From: Setaria digitata
Taxonomy: Eukaryota; Nematoda; Chromadorea; Rhabditida; Setariidae
Assembly: GCA_003640385.1 (NCBI GenBank)
Contig: RCAB01000242.1
Location: 30,601 to 94,600 of the forward strand
Length of the DNA: 64,000 bases
Reading direction: 5' to 3'
Below, one piece after another: positions 11,601 to 24,300 of this stretch. The notes under the pieces are model-generated. The model saw nothing but the letters and a program-made list of their open reading frames with translations. It was not told the DNA's origin and did not search any database. A program made the translations under genes and the position numbers. The first letter of the stretch is position 1; each line of letters begins with the position of its first letter.

Positions 11601-14524
11601 GATTTTGACTCAAAAGGTATTGTAATTTTGCAAAACCTGCAAATGAACGCTTTGCCAAAAAAGAAAAAGTAAATTAAGTAAATTAACCTTTAAATTTCAT
11701 AAAAAAAAAGGTAGTAACGACAAGTCAATTAGTTGAAAGCATCGAATGAAGCATCTAAGATGGATGAACTCGAAGGTAAACTCGCCATCTGATGGATCAG
11801 TGTCCATTATAATGAGAGCTTGATTGTGTAAAGTAACCGGATCAAGTTCTTCTTCCAGTCTTGGTGGCATATCTGTTAGTGCTTCAGATGCTGCTTTCAC
11901 TACAAATAATTAGTCACACTTCAAAATGATTTGGAAATTTCTTTGCATTAATTAAACTTAATCAAACTTTTTTTTGCATCAATTAAATTCGGCTTGAAGT
12001 GATTTCTGTCTCAAAGAAGAATCAAAATTTACAATTTTTCAAATTATATTCAATGGCCGCCTTTAAATTACAAGCCTCAACCAAAGCTGTCTCATGCAGA
12101 ATTCGTGTATTACCAACGGAACCCACTTCCATTCCTTCTGTTGCCATACCAATTGATAATTCTGTCAAAGCAAAATTACTATCATGATAATTCACCGGAA
12201 ATGTTAATTGAATTTTAAATTCTTTCCAGTAATTAATTTCAAACTTCTTCAGGAACAAATTTGCCTCAACAATGTAAAATGAATGATTATTACCCGGATG
12301 ATCTTGAACACCTCGATCAATTATATCAGCAATAAATTTTAATGACTGCGAATAATCATGCATCTGATAATGGCATAAAGCTATTGAATATGTCAAACTT
12401 GGCTGAAAGAGTAATTAATTATGCCATCATTATTTCACATGAATCAAATTATTAATTAAATTTTTACAAATGCTTAATTATTCACCTCATAACCATGTGC
12501 ATGTGTAGCAATTGTAAAACGCTTAAGAGCCTGCTCGTAATTACCATCCTGAAAATTATCACAGAAAAAAAAATGAAAATATAACAAAAATATTGAAATA
12601 TTTAAATTTTTCTAGAAATAAATTTACCTTATAATCTAGACATGCTAAATTAATTTCACTATCCGGATCGTCTACCGCATATTTTTCAACAAGTATTCGA
12701 GCATTTACAATATCTTCCTCACGATATTTAATTGCTGATTCCAATTTTAAAACCTGTTCAGCAAGTTGTGGCTCATCAATCTTCAAAATAACAAAATATT
12801 AATTCCATTTTCAGATTTTCTCTTTTTTTTTTTTAATAAAATTCAAAATTTGAAAGGCAATTTTTAAATTTGTATTAAAAGAAAAAAAAAAATCAATGGA
12901 TCAAAAAAAAAAAAAAAAAAAAAATGCTTTACCTGCGATGCAACAGCAATAGCTTCCGGAAACATGAAAGCATTGTAGAGTGATTGTGCCCAGTAGAGAC
13001 GGTATTCCGGAAATGACGGATGTAACCGGACCAGTTGCTCGTAACATTCCGCTGCCGCACCGAACTCCTGCACATAGAAATGGCAATAGCCAAGCAGTGA
13101 TAGTGCTGCTCGGCTCTGAAATTATGCATTTATTCAAATTTCAAACTATATGCAAATTTCTTTCTTCATTCCTTCTCTTTGTTCTCTTTTCTTTCATTCT
13201 CATAAACGCATGATGAAATATTTCGAGTCTTCTCTCTCTCTCTCTCTCTTTGATTGTCATTTTTTGTAAAAGTAAGTTTGATTCTTTGTTACGGAAATCA
13301 CGTATTCGGAAATATCATGATCACGTGTTTTATTATTCTTACGTAAGTTGCTAAAAATAAAAAAAAAAAAAAAAAAAATGAAAAGAAAAAGAAACTGTAG
13401 CTAGCTATCGTATTCTCTGTAATGTTGCTAATGATAAGCTTTAAGCTGATAATTAAACGCATTTTGCGTTTAATTAGTCAACTTATCATTTTAATTATCA
13501 TATTGAAAAATCACATTTGGTGTCTTTTGTAATTCATATTGCAATGATCGAATGACATTTTCATATCGTCCATCTTTAATCTGTAAAAATATTAATTCTG
13601 ATTAGTATTATTTAAATTAATTCCCAATCGATTCATTTCCACTCCTTTTTTTCTTTTTTTTTTTTTTTTTTTTTTTTTACCCACTTATGATAAGAATAAC
13701 ATTTCTCAAATGGTTCATCATTTTGGAAGTATCGAAATTCAAACTTATCACTCCTGAACTGTTAGCCTTCATTTAATCCCTCCTCAATCTTGCATAAATC
13801 AGCTTTTATCACCTCTTCGTCCTCGGCTCCCTTTTTTCACATTTGGCCTTTTTCTTTTTACCACTATATTTTTTCTTTTTTTTTTTCATGAAAATCATCC
13901 GATTTTTTCACTTTTCTTCTGTTTAACTTCTACGTTTATAAGCTATAGTCTCTTGCATAAAAATACAAAATTTATCAAATATATTTTTATCACTTTATCA
14001 TTACGCAATCATTTGATTATTTAAACATACATTTTAATATACAATTTTTTTCAGGTATCTTTTTGATTTACATTTTAACAACAAACAATAAAAATCAATT
14101 TTTTTTTTTTTGGTCACGAATTTATCTTATAGGAAATTATCCAGTTTTGATTAATTTCTATCTTTTTTTTTCTGCAATTCAAGATTATTTCCTAAAAAGT
14201 AATAATTTCCGAAAAAAAAAGTAGGATTTTCTTAGCTGCAAATATTACATTGTAATTATTTAGTAATTAAAAGAACTGATATAATTAATCATTAATAATT
14301 GCTCCCTTAATACTTCAAATACGATGACAGAAACTAAAATAAAAACTTTTCATTTTAGAAAATTATTTTTTTTTTAAAGTATATGTTTATAATATTTAAT
14401 TTTCCGGATTTGCATCCATGTTTTCTTCTATTTTATTTGTTTATTTTTTAAAAGAATTTTTAAAACATACCATTCCATATATTGTACTGGTAAATTCGCC
14501 ATCCTTTATCGCTGCAAATGGCAT
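8611..14524 (-). CDS. dyf-1: IFT-B subunit IFT70/TTC30 (DYF-1)
   Basis: Tetratricopeptide protein of the intraflagellar transport B complex, needed to build sensory cilia and for tubulin polyglutamylation in C. elegans. Eighteen exons join in frame: 14524-14471, 13580-13515, 13115-12933, 12780-12628, 12548-12486, 12402-12294, 12161-12033, 11899-11786, 11636-11548, 11429-11364, 11247-11122, 10834-10764, 10181-10034, 9866-9804, 9730-9659, 9566-9444, 9370-9181, 8747-8611. The product is about 651 residues against about 665 in vertebrates. Near-exact family blocks are seen: SRAALSLLGYC, AAECYEQLVRLHP, MPPRLEEELDPVTLHNQAL, QNPFPPETFSNLLLLYCKYE, YYDIAADVLAENAHL and KLGTDTWFYCKRC. The intron after 11786 fits only with a GC donor. 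A CAG one base before the ATG may be a spliced-leader acceptor. An X-box lies 73-86 bases upstream. Confidence 0.96.
13231..13250. repeat. (CT)n microsatellite
   Basis: A short CT dinucleotide run in the second intron of dyf-1, on the plus strand. Confidence 0.8.
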
Positions 14525-16530
14525 CCTGAGTGATAATATGATAATATGATCCTATTTTATCGATTAAATTTCCAGCTCTTTGGAACAACGAAATGAATTA
14601 CCATAGTAACCATAATGTGCTTCTGGTTGTTAAATGTGATGAAATTTCTCCATTTTTTTTTTTTTTTGAAAAAGAATAATCAGATTGATATTGATTGAAG
14701 TTGTAAGAAAATGCAAAATGTGGTAAGTTTTTAAAATTAAAAAGAAAAAATAAAAGAGAAAATTTTCAGCGTATGAAAAGAAAAGAAGATAAAAATGCTT
14801 GTCTAAATTAATTTTTCGTATTTTTGCTTGAAAATTTTCATTGAAATTTTTCATTTGATATTTGCTCTTTTTGTAATCTTTGAACTATTTCATACTTTTT
14901 GTTTCAAATATTTTCAAATACTCAAATATCATATTTATATGATGTTAGAAATGTTCTACATTTTATTCATTTTAATTCATGTAATTGAATATTATCTTTT
15001 TTCTTCTTTTTTTTTCTTGAACATCATTCATTATTCCTCAATGAATCCTGGACTTTTTTTTTTCTTTTGATTTCGTGTAAGCTTAAAATTGATTGATTAA
15101 TTTGACTGCGTTTAACCTTTGAATTATTCATGTATTTCTGATTTTTCGTAAGACTAATTTGATTAACCAACTGTGAAATAGTATAGTAGAGTTTTATGTA
15201 CCATCATAAATCTGCTGAACTTTAAAGCTAATGACCTTTATGATTTTAATTTACGTTTAGTAAATTGTAACATCCAAGTTGATGATTGTATATATCTGTG
15301 AAAAATTTTGAACTTTTAGTCCTGCAAGTTTTGGCGACGATTACTGATATAAAATGAAATAAGAAAAGCATATAAAATCACTGTGACACAAATTAGCTGG
15401 TAAATATCCTGTTGACATATTCAAAAAATTATTATGTCCGACAAATTTTTATGGAATTATTCAGTACGGCACTGGAATTTTCGAGTATGCAACAATGAGA
15501 TAGTTTCTCAAGTTTATAATGAAAAGAAAAAGTCATTAATGAAAATCGAAAAAACAAAAGAATCATGCGTTAAAATACGATGTTAAAAATGACCCTGCAT
15601 TATTAATGCAGAATGTCATCTAGGCGCTAACTAATTTAGCCCATTAAAAACGAACGATTCTTTCTTTTTTTCAGATTAATGAACTGCTCAATTTATAAAA
15701 GGTTATTGATGACATTCCACTTCTGGCACTGATAGTACCGCTGATTATCAATCTAAAATAACAGTCCATTTTAAAAATAATTCTCGAACACTGAAGAAAA
15801 TAGTGTATAAAAGTGACATGTGAACATGAAAAAATAAATTGGTTGCAAAAAAAGGAGAGGAAATGACTGTTTAAAGTTCATAAATTTTTGGAGCAAAAAG
15901 GCATATCAACATAAGTACAGATACTACGAAAATCATATTCCAAAAGAAAAAAAAAAAAAAAAAAGCTTAAATATGACGTAAAGAGGTTAACATGTCATCA
16001 ATGAAAGAAAAGAACTCATCAACATAAAAAATATAAAATGAACATGAACTTGTTTGAAGATTTCTTTTAAAAATGAAGGGCTGTTGTGGATTGCATTCGT
16101 GAATGATAAGTCAAACGCGACATTCCACGCAGATGTCTGTGAAATCCAATTATTTTACCTGTGTATGCTAGACTTTCCTAAGCAAAAAGCTGAAATGTAC
16201 TAACACCAAAAAGCAAAAAACAATCAATGCCACTCATTTTCCACGCACAACAAAGAACTATAGAAACACAAACATTTTTCCGACTGAAGTAGTCAATTCT
16301 ACTATATTTATCAACAAGAAAACAAAGCTTGCTTTGATTTCAAACATGAGCAAGTTCCTGATTGTGTAACTGAATATGCTTATATCTTACTCATTTGCTG
16401 AGAGGATTTACTAATGAATTTATTGTACTGAGCTTTTCATTACTCAAACTAAGCTACTTATTTAAAGTTTTTAAATGATGGCAAAAAGTACTAACACAGA
16501 GGTTAGTAAAAGAGATCACAAAATGCTTTT
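14525..16530. other. Intergenic: FAM76 3' flank and dyf-1 promoter
   Basis: About 2 kb between two minus-strand genes. Apart from the X-box near the dyf-1 start it is AT-rich sequence with homopolymer runs; the ORFs at 14630-15070 on both strands overlap each other and are of low complexity. No gene seen. Confidence 0.6.
14597..14610 (+). promoter_or_regulatory. X-box (RFX/DAF-19 site) of dyf-1
   Basis: The 14 bases ATTACCATAGTAAC match all fixed positions of the nematode X-box consensus RYYNYYATRRNRAC, and the site is nearly palindromic. It lies 73-86 bases upstream of the dyf-1 ATG, in the range seen for ciliary genes in C. elegans. X-boxes bind the RFX factor DAF-19, which switches on ciliary genes in sensory neurons. 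Motif and position are seen; binding is inferred. Confidence 0.75.
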
Positions 16531-18489
16531 TTAAAATCCTTTCTGCAGTTGTCGCACCTGAAATTCCAGAGTAAAAATATTAAACTGGGGATGGCGAAAA
16601 AAAAAACTGACCTCTACTGTTCCAATTAATAACTGATTCAGGGTTACATTCCTGATCTTTACCTCGGTCCGAGTTTTACCTGAATCAAAACTTGGAAATG
16701 TTTTCGAAATGATACAACTTTCGAATAGTACCTGTTTGTTTAAAGTTCGTATCTGATCATGAAGAGATTGCAACGATTCGGCATGCTGCTTTTGCATCAT
16801 AGTTATTTTCATTCGACTCTGCTGTTCTTGCATTATTATTTCAGCATTTAGTTCTGCAATCTGTAAAAACTGATCAAGAGAGAAATAAGCTTTAAAAAAT
16901 TATTATAAATAAAAGCTGAGCATGCTGAAGTCATCAACGTATAAACATTTGTGTTGAAGTGCAATCATACATGTAACTGCGAGTATAACTTCTCTAAAGC
17001 AGGCTATCGTTTACTAATTGTTATTATAACTAAATAAATTTTAAGCAAAATTTACTTGTTGGACAATAATTGCAGTTCCTTAAAAATATAAAAATAAAGT
17101 TACAACACTTGAAAAAAGAAGATAAGATAACAGCTTCATCAGTTCAATAAGCTAACCTTTTTATCTCTTTCCAATATAATTTTGTCTTTCTCGTAACATT
17201 TTTTCTGCAGCTCTAAAATTTCATCTTTATATTGTTGAATAACAAAGATGTGTTCCGAATGCGCACTATCCAGAGTTGTCTCTGTCATCGCATTTCGCTG
17301 AAAAAAAAAAAAAAAGAAAAAGTTTATGTCAGATGGAACTTATTCAAGAGAAATTTAGGCAACAAATTTCTTTATGGATATTTTTTTTTAGTGAGAACAG
17401 TATTAAAATTCAAAAAAAGAAAAAAACGCTAAAATATAGAAAATCAAACGGCTTTCCTCCTCCTTCTTTTCTATACACAGCACAAATAAAAAGTTTAACT
17501 TTACAGAAATCACCGTCACCTTTGACACTTTCCCTCCTCTCTCTTCACAATAATTCTGTTTTTTGCGTTTTGAATAACTGCTCCGTTTTGACTTTGATGT
17601 ACTGCTCTGTACTGCAGCTTCTCCAAACATTGCTTTCCTTGACATTGTGCACAAACGACAATATAAAGGCTTATCCTGTAACTCATTTGACGCTGACGAT
17701 ACTAAAAAAAAAAAAAAGTTGATAATTTCTAGCTATTAATAAAGAATCTTCTAATCATTTCTTGAATCATTAATAGTTATGATTGAATATAACATTTTCT
17801 GATAAATAAATACTAAAAGAATATTAGTAACCTTTTGAGAGGGCTCACGAACAAAGGCAGATTTTTGAAGGCACTGAGAACATTGCACCGGTAATCCATA
17901 CTTTCTCTCAGCATGGCAACACCAAACACATTTATTAGCAACGAAAGCAGCTTGTAATTGGCAATACATACATACTGTTGGCTGAAATATATCAAACAAT
18001 ATTATTACTGTTATCAAATTGTTTGCTGCTTTAAAAAGCTAAAAGATTATCAGCCATAATGAGTTTTTTTTTTTTTTTTTTTCTTTATGTCCAGAAGATA
18101 ACATCTAGAAAATATCTCTATTGTTTGCTAAAAATGCAACAGCAATATATCCAGTAATGGAAATATTTAAAAGGAAAAAAAAAAGAAATTTTCAATACTA
18201 TTAAAGCTAACTTTTGTTTTATATTTTTCCTCATTCTTTTTACACTTTTCACATTGCGAATCGCCTTCATTGCCAGTTCTAAAAATACATAATACCTGTA
18301 TAATCGCAAAAGTAGAAACTAAAAAATGAAATTTTGTTTGCTATTTATTTTTGTATGAAATCTAGTTATTCAATATAAATAGTGAATTGGTAAAGGGATG
18401 AATGAAATAGATTGCTTGTCTAATAAATATTGAACAACTTACGTCACTTCAGGTATTCCTGCTTTACAGTAGCAACATTTTCGTGTCAT
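16531..18489 (-). CDS. FAM76 family protein
   Basis: Orthologue of human FAM76A/B, conserved nuclear (speckle-associated) proteins of poorly defined function. Seven exons: 18489-18443, 18278-18212, 17981-17832, 17675-17520, 17297-17157, 16860-16732, 16557-16531, giving about 238 residues, shorter than the vertebrate proteins. The N-terminal half has paired cysteines (CCYCKAGIPEVT, CEKCKKN, CMYCQLQAAF, NKCVWCCHAERKYG, VQCSQCLQKSAF, YCRLCTMS), which align with the FAM76 zinc-type motifs. A Lys/Ser-rich linker follows, then a coiled coil (DEILELQKKCYEKDKIILER and onward). The start of exon 4 is uncertain: the strong poly-T acceptor would shift frame, so I used the next AG at 17676. A TTCAG 25 bases before the ATG may be the spliced-leader site. 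Confidence 0.9.
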
Positions 18490-19542
18490 TTCCTCCCTCT
18501 CATCGATATTTCCCCTGAACAGAAGGGCTAAGTAATATTGACTATAAATAGAGGAAATACTTTCTCCTTTTCTTCTCATTTTTTTTTTTTTTTTTTTTTT
18601 TGCATTTTGTTAATTTAACTTCTCTCCTGCTCTTTTCATTCTCTACATTCAACTAGAGAATTTTATGCAAATTTCGAGTACAAAGATAAGAATGAAGGAA
18701 TATTAAGAAAAATTCATTCTATTTCGCTCTTGTTTTCGCAAAAAAAAAGAGTTTTTATATTTTTATGTTTGATTGAATCTAACATCAAATGTTGTTAATT
18801 GAAAGTGAAACCAGAGGTTAGTAATTTCTTTCTATTTTATTTCTTGGATGAAATGCAAAAGAAAAAGGAATACTCGAGATGTTTTCAGTAATTAATTTGC
18901 CATATTTCAGAGTACATTAACTATTAGAACAGTCTACGCTGTCTACGTTATTCCTCCATTCATCTGGCGTGGCGTAATAAGGTAGAATAGAGAAAAAAAA
19001 AAAAAAAAAAAAAAAAAAGGAGAGAACGTTAAAAATGCTTTAGGATTAGAAAAAAAAAAAAGAGAAATTTTACATACTCTTTAGACGCGTGAGACATGTG
19101 ATTTTCACAGAGTGTCATACATACATGTCAGCATCTGGACCGTTACATAACAAATATGCTTTGGGATGGAAATTTTTCATATTGATCTGATTGACTAAGC
19201 CGCGGGCCATTCTATTCCTGATGGTTATGGGGTTTTGAGGTACTCGTAAGTCTTCGTGTACTTCGTTGATCGTGCTCGTTGTGGTTGTTGTTGTTGTTGC
19301 CTTTCGTCAGTGTTAAATACGTTTCGAGATATCTCGGGATCCACTTGACCTACGTTGCGCTGGGGTTGTAGGGTATCTCAGGACTTACTTGAGGTTACAG
19401 ACCTATTCGTAGATTTCACTACAGTTGGGTTGTTATTCTGCTGCGTTTGATTGATTTGTCCGAAATCTCTTTTTTTTTCTTTTAATCCCTAAACTTTTAG
19501 TGCCGTAATTTAATAAGTTTCAGATTAGAAAGTGTGGTAGCG
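18490..19542. other. Divergent intergenic region, FAM76 / rps-17
   Basis: Shared upstream region of two divergent genes. The FAM76 side is A/T-homopolymer rich; the rps-17 side (from about 19090) is less AT-rich, with pyrimidine-rich stretches and a short GTT trinucleotide run at about 19280-19300, as expected for a ribosomal protein promoter. No gene seen. Confidence 0.5.
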
Positions 19543-20704
19543 ATGGTTTGTGGACGTGTACGCACGAAGACTGTAAAAAAGGCTTCCCGAGTTATTATTG
19601 AAAAGTATTATACAAAGCTTACACATGACTTTCATACAAATAAGCGGATTTGTGAAGAAATTGCAGTTATTCCGAGCAAGAAGATGAGGAATCGTATTGC
19701 AGGGTAAGCGCGAGTTAGGCACTAAATAAATTAGTCATATTAATGATTCTTTAGATACAAGTGTTCCATTTAATAGCCTAAATCAAACAGGTTATCACTC
19801 TATTGAGCCTTGGCGAACTAAAGTTTTTCTCGGGTAATTTACTTTCACAGTTTTCAGTACTGCACTTGTCATTTTAATGTGTAAAGGATAGATCTTTTTT
19901 TTTTTCTGTTGTCGTATGAAATGAAAGCATATAAATTGTAGATGATGCCGCCACTGTTGTTAACGAAAGAGTTCCTGGACTAACATAATTATTCCAGTTA
20001 CATAACGCATTTGATGAAACGTATTGAGAAGGGACCGGTGCGTGGCATTTCAATTAAACTCCAAGAAGAAGAAAGAGAGCGTCGTGATAACTACATGCCG
20101 GATATCTCTGTTGTTGACCCACGGATGTTAACTACAATCGAAGTAGATACGGAAACCAAACAGATGATTGAGTCAATGGTTTGTTGCTTCCTTTTTTCTA
20201 TACCTTCACATCCTTTCAGTAATGAGGCTTGGTGGTGTTTCACGAGTGTCACGAGATATTTAGTAATCTTGATGGTGTCGAATTGCTGTTATATTCCCTC
20301 CCTGTCGGTTGTTTTGCATTTCCGTTTCAGTGCAATATGAATAAGGGATAAATTAATTCCTCACTTATATTTAATTGAAATAGCTTTCGATACCATATTG
20401 CTTACCGAGAAGAGGTAATGTAAATTTTTGCGTGGGATGCATGCAAGTTTTGTTCGAAATCATACTGTGTAGGCATTTTCTGAAATCATACGTCTGACGA
20501 AGCTAAAGCTATGTTGATAGATGCCATGAAATTGTGCCATAGTACGTTTAGTCACAGTTAAATCATAGTTGTAGTTTGGGTTATAAATGGCATGTACAAT
20601 ATTAGATACGGTAGTTTTTGTAATAATTTGGAGCGGTATTCCAGGAATTAAGTATTCCAATGACTGACAAGACGGCAAATACTGGTATGGCTGGTCGAAG
20701 ATGA
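19543..20704 (+). CDS. rps-17: Small ribosomal subunit protein eS17 (RPS17)
   Basis: Component of the cytosolic 40S subunit. Exons 19543-19703, 19998-20178 and 20645-20704 join in frame into about 133 residues (human has 135). Diagnostic blocks are [40 protein letters not shown] and [12 protein letters not shown]. The last exon, ending in GMAGRR, was found by its TTCCAG acceptor and matching phase; the first two exons are certain, the last is very likely. A TTTCAG at 19518-19523 lies 19 bases before the ATG and probably takes the spliced leader. The second intron (466 bases) shows no snoRNA that I can recognise. Confidence 0.94.
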
Positions 20705-21317
20705 TTTAAGAGAGAGAGATATTGTTTTTTTTTTTCTGCTTTATCAGATTCTGTTATTTGGAAGATAAACTTTTGGTTTTTTGTATAAATGTGGTAAATT
20801 TCATGCTTAAACAGAACAATACCCCTCGACATTTTGGTTTTTCTCATGGATCTAAGTGGGTAACAGTTAGTGAGGTCTGGTTTCGTGCGAGTTACCTATA
20901 AAGGAGATAACAGGTGTTGAATTATGCTTAAAAATATTTCGCTTTAATGCATGGTTGGAAAACAGTATGCTTACATCAAGTAGTTTATAGTTTAGCGTGC
21001 CTGGATGTACTCGGTATTGTAGATTCTTCGATGTTTTAAATTCAAATCATCGAAAAGCACGAACTGCGATTTGAAGCTTTCTGTAGTAGTTGTTTACTTT
21101 CCCTAGCAGATTTTGTTAGCACAATTCACCATCAACAAGAGGACTAGTTGCCGAAGAAAAAAATCGTGATTAAGTTTTTATTTCCTGCTTTTTCACTATT
21201 AGCTTTTGTGGATAAATAAGGAATTCGGGTTTAGGACAATAAAATGTCCAGAAACTGTAACTAATGGGAAGCACATGATTTTATCGAAACTGTGTATATA
21301 AAAGTAACATTTATAAA
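20705..21317. other. Convergent intergenic region, rps-17 / CABLES
   Basis: The 3' flanks of two converging genes. No ORF with features and no repeat seen. Confidence 0.6.
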
Positions 21318-24300
21318 TTATAACAATGTTAAAGCAATCCTTTGATAATGTGGTAAAAGTTGACAAAGAGGTACTCTCAAATCGAAATTAAGTGCGGCAC
21401 AGAGTGGTATTTCATATCGTAAGAGTTCTTTACGATTAATCCGCAATGATGATTCCAAGCACTGAAGATTTTAGCTCAGTTTTAGATTATTTTTAAACAA
21501 ATTTAGAAATGTATATATTCGAAGAATGAAGCAAAACGAACATTTACAACGTCGGAAATACACAGAGATCCAAAATCAGTTATTTTTGCAGCAATTAGCA
21601 GAGCTGCTCCTGCTACCAGTTTCCGATTCGTTTTACACACCAAACCCTAAAAACGACTGTCATTTAGAATTACATATCAGTAGTCGGAGAATTCGGAAGT
21701 GGAAGATACCGATTTCGATATGAAGATGGGACTTGGGTGTATACAAGTCAACATCCAGGGCGAGTCGGCTTGACTTCAGAAACTTAACTGAATTCCGAAA
21801 TATAAAATCCTTAAGGCAGACCTTCAAAACTACCTTCTCGTAGAAAACATAGGCATGCGCCGTAGTAGCATCCTCTAAATTACATGCGACAGCAATGTGA
21901 TGTAGTTCTCGCTTGATGCTGAAAAAAACTGAAATGAAAACAAGTTTGAAAAACGGACCAATGGTAGAACTGACAATAAATATGTCATTAAAAGGAACGA
22001 AATCCAGTCTATCGAAGAATTGTAGAAAGGTGTCAAAGCGAAAACCTATTAATTTTGCTGAAGGAAATGTGAACTTGCGGGAAACGTGATCGAANTAGAA
22101 CTGACAATAAATATGTCATTAAAAGGAACGAAATCCAGTTTATCGAAGGATTGTAGAAAGGTGTCAAAGCAAAAACCTATTAATTTTGCTGAAGGAAATG
22201 TGAACTTGCGGGAAACGTGATCGAAATGCCTCGTTGATTAAGCGTTTTGCTTCATTATGTGGTTGGTAATGCATAGTTATACTCTGCAAATTAATAATTG
22301 CCGTGATTATCGTTATTCTGAAAAGTAAATTCGTTGAAAAAACAAAAAAAAAGAAGTTAAGACGCTGTAAAGCAAAGATAAAGAAAAAGACATACTGTGT
22401 ATCCACTGAATTTCATCACAGTTTTCCGAGTACCGCAGTCAGAATCAAAATTTGCTATTAGATTTGGATCATATTCGGTTAAATTTGTATCGACTATGGG
22501 GTCACCTAGTGCTGAATGTAATAACAGCGGTTCTTCTACCGTAGCTGAAAACTGTCTCCTAAAGTAAGCTTTCCTACAGGATAATGTCAACGAGGATACT
22601 ACGAAGTCAAGCTTCAATTTTGGCAAAACATATAAAGGAAAAAAAAAAAGAGGAAATTTGGCTCTAGCACGTAGCAATGAAATAAAAGGCATCCATAATT
22701 TTATCTGACTAATCACACACCTCTTATAATGTCACAAGACGACATATAACGTTGAGTAGAAGCACAAGAAGATATATTCTGAAAAGACAGTAATTTACAA
22801 CTACAATAGAATCGATTTCGAAAGCATTTTTCTATATAACTTTAACTTACCGAACTCCTATCGTCACCATCGTTATGTTTACGACTTGGTAAAGGTGAGT
22901 TATCCTCTGATGAGGTATTGCCCATACTTGTTGAAATCATATCACGAAAGCTGAGTTCCTGCATTGATAACAAGGTAAAATGGGAAGAGGAAAAAGGATA
23001 TACTGTGCATATGAATCAGATCAAACCTAACTTGCGTTTGTTTGTAATTGATCGGCCTAATTCTGGTATAAAAAGATGAAGCAACGCTTAGCCGATTTGG
23101 ATCTTCACTGAAATTTTTTTTTTAAGTTTGCGTTACAAAAAAAAAGAGGTCAAATAACAAAGTGAAGCACATAACTAACAATAAAGTGCTGAAGGAAGTG
23201 ATATGTACCAATCACTTCTAAGTCTTATCGTTTTCAAAGATAAAGTGTATGTATTAGACGATTATGATGCACAACAACAATCTTTTATTTCTACAAAATA
23301 TGATAATGTTACCTCTGGCTGTAACTGCGTGACAATCGCTCTCGACTATATGGCAGATGAGAAAATGCAACAACTGGCATTCTTGATTCCTCAGATACCA
23401 AAAAATATCTGTAACGAGAAGTAAAACAAAAAATTAAATTTAAAATTAAGTTTTCATTAACGATATACCAGTAACATTGGTATTCTTTAAAACGGTCTCA
23501 TGTAGACAAACTTCATGAATAATTCGAATGGAGNAGGAAGTTTTCATTAACGATATACCAGTAACACTAGTATTCTTTAAAACGGTCTCATGTAGACAAA
23601 CTTCATGAATAATTCGAATGGAGCTCTTAACTGTTGCAAATGAATGTTTATCATGAGTAATATCAAAAATAGGAAAATTCGTTAAACCTCTGCTTTCTTA
23701 TATGACAAAGCTTCAGATATCTCTGCTGATTTATTAGTTTTTTCTCAGTTTGTTCGTCCCTGTCATATCCTTCTACAAAAAAAAAATCTTATCATTTAAA
23801 CAAATTCAAATAGTAAATCACATAGTGAAGGAACCATTTACACCACCAATTCTATATCTCTCGTTAACGTAGGATCGAAGTAATAACCCTTCATTATCCA
23901 GAAATATTTGTATTATTAAAAATTCGTTGTAATTCGAATCGCAGATGATGAAATTCAAATGAATCAAATAAAATGAATTAGAGTTCAGGAAATAAATTCC
24001 TCTCACAAAGCTCATTCTGTGGTGTGTAGATAAAAATGACCAGTGCGACTATTTACCGCACATATAGAATCCCAGTGCAAACATCAATATAAACCTTCAT
24101 TCTCTGTTGGCACAACGATATATCCAGTTTTCCCAGACAATCTCTTTGAAGATCTGAATCTTAAAAACAAATTTGAAAAAATGTTTAAAATGGCATTGTG
24201 AATTCTTGCAAAATCAACTTACAACCAGTAGTTATCATACCTAATAAAACGTTCGTCTGTTCTCTCCTTATTGAGGATTACATTGTTTTCGCATTCCTCA

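Noticed and set aside
21526..21723. Plus-strand ORF first considered as the last rps-17 exon
   Set aside because: It is antisense to the CABLES exon encoding RKLVAGAALLIAAK, and a better last rps-17 exon exists at 20645-20704.
23690..23775. Possible extra CABLES exon (minus, GYDRDEQTEKKLINQQRYLK)
   Set aside because: It has a good poly-T acceptor and is open, but its end phase does not fit the next exon. It remains possible if that exon starts elsewhere.
23818..24015. 65-codon minus-strand ORF inside the CABLES gene
   Set aside because: Skipping it keeps the phase between neighbouring exons, whereas using it from its acceptor gives an immediate stop.
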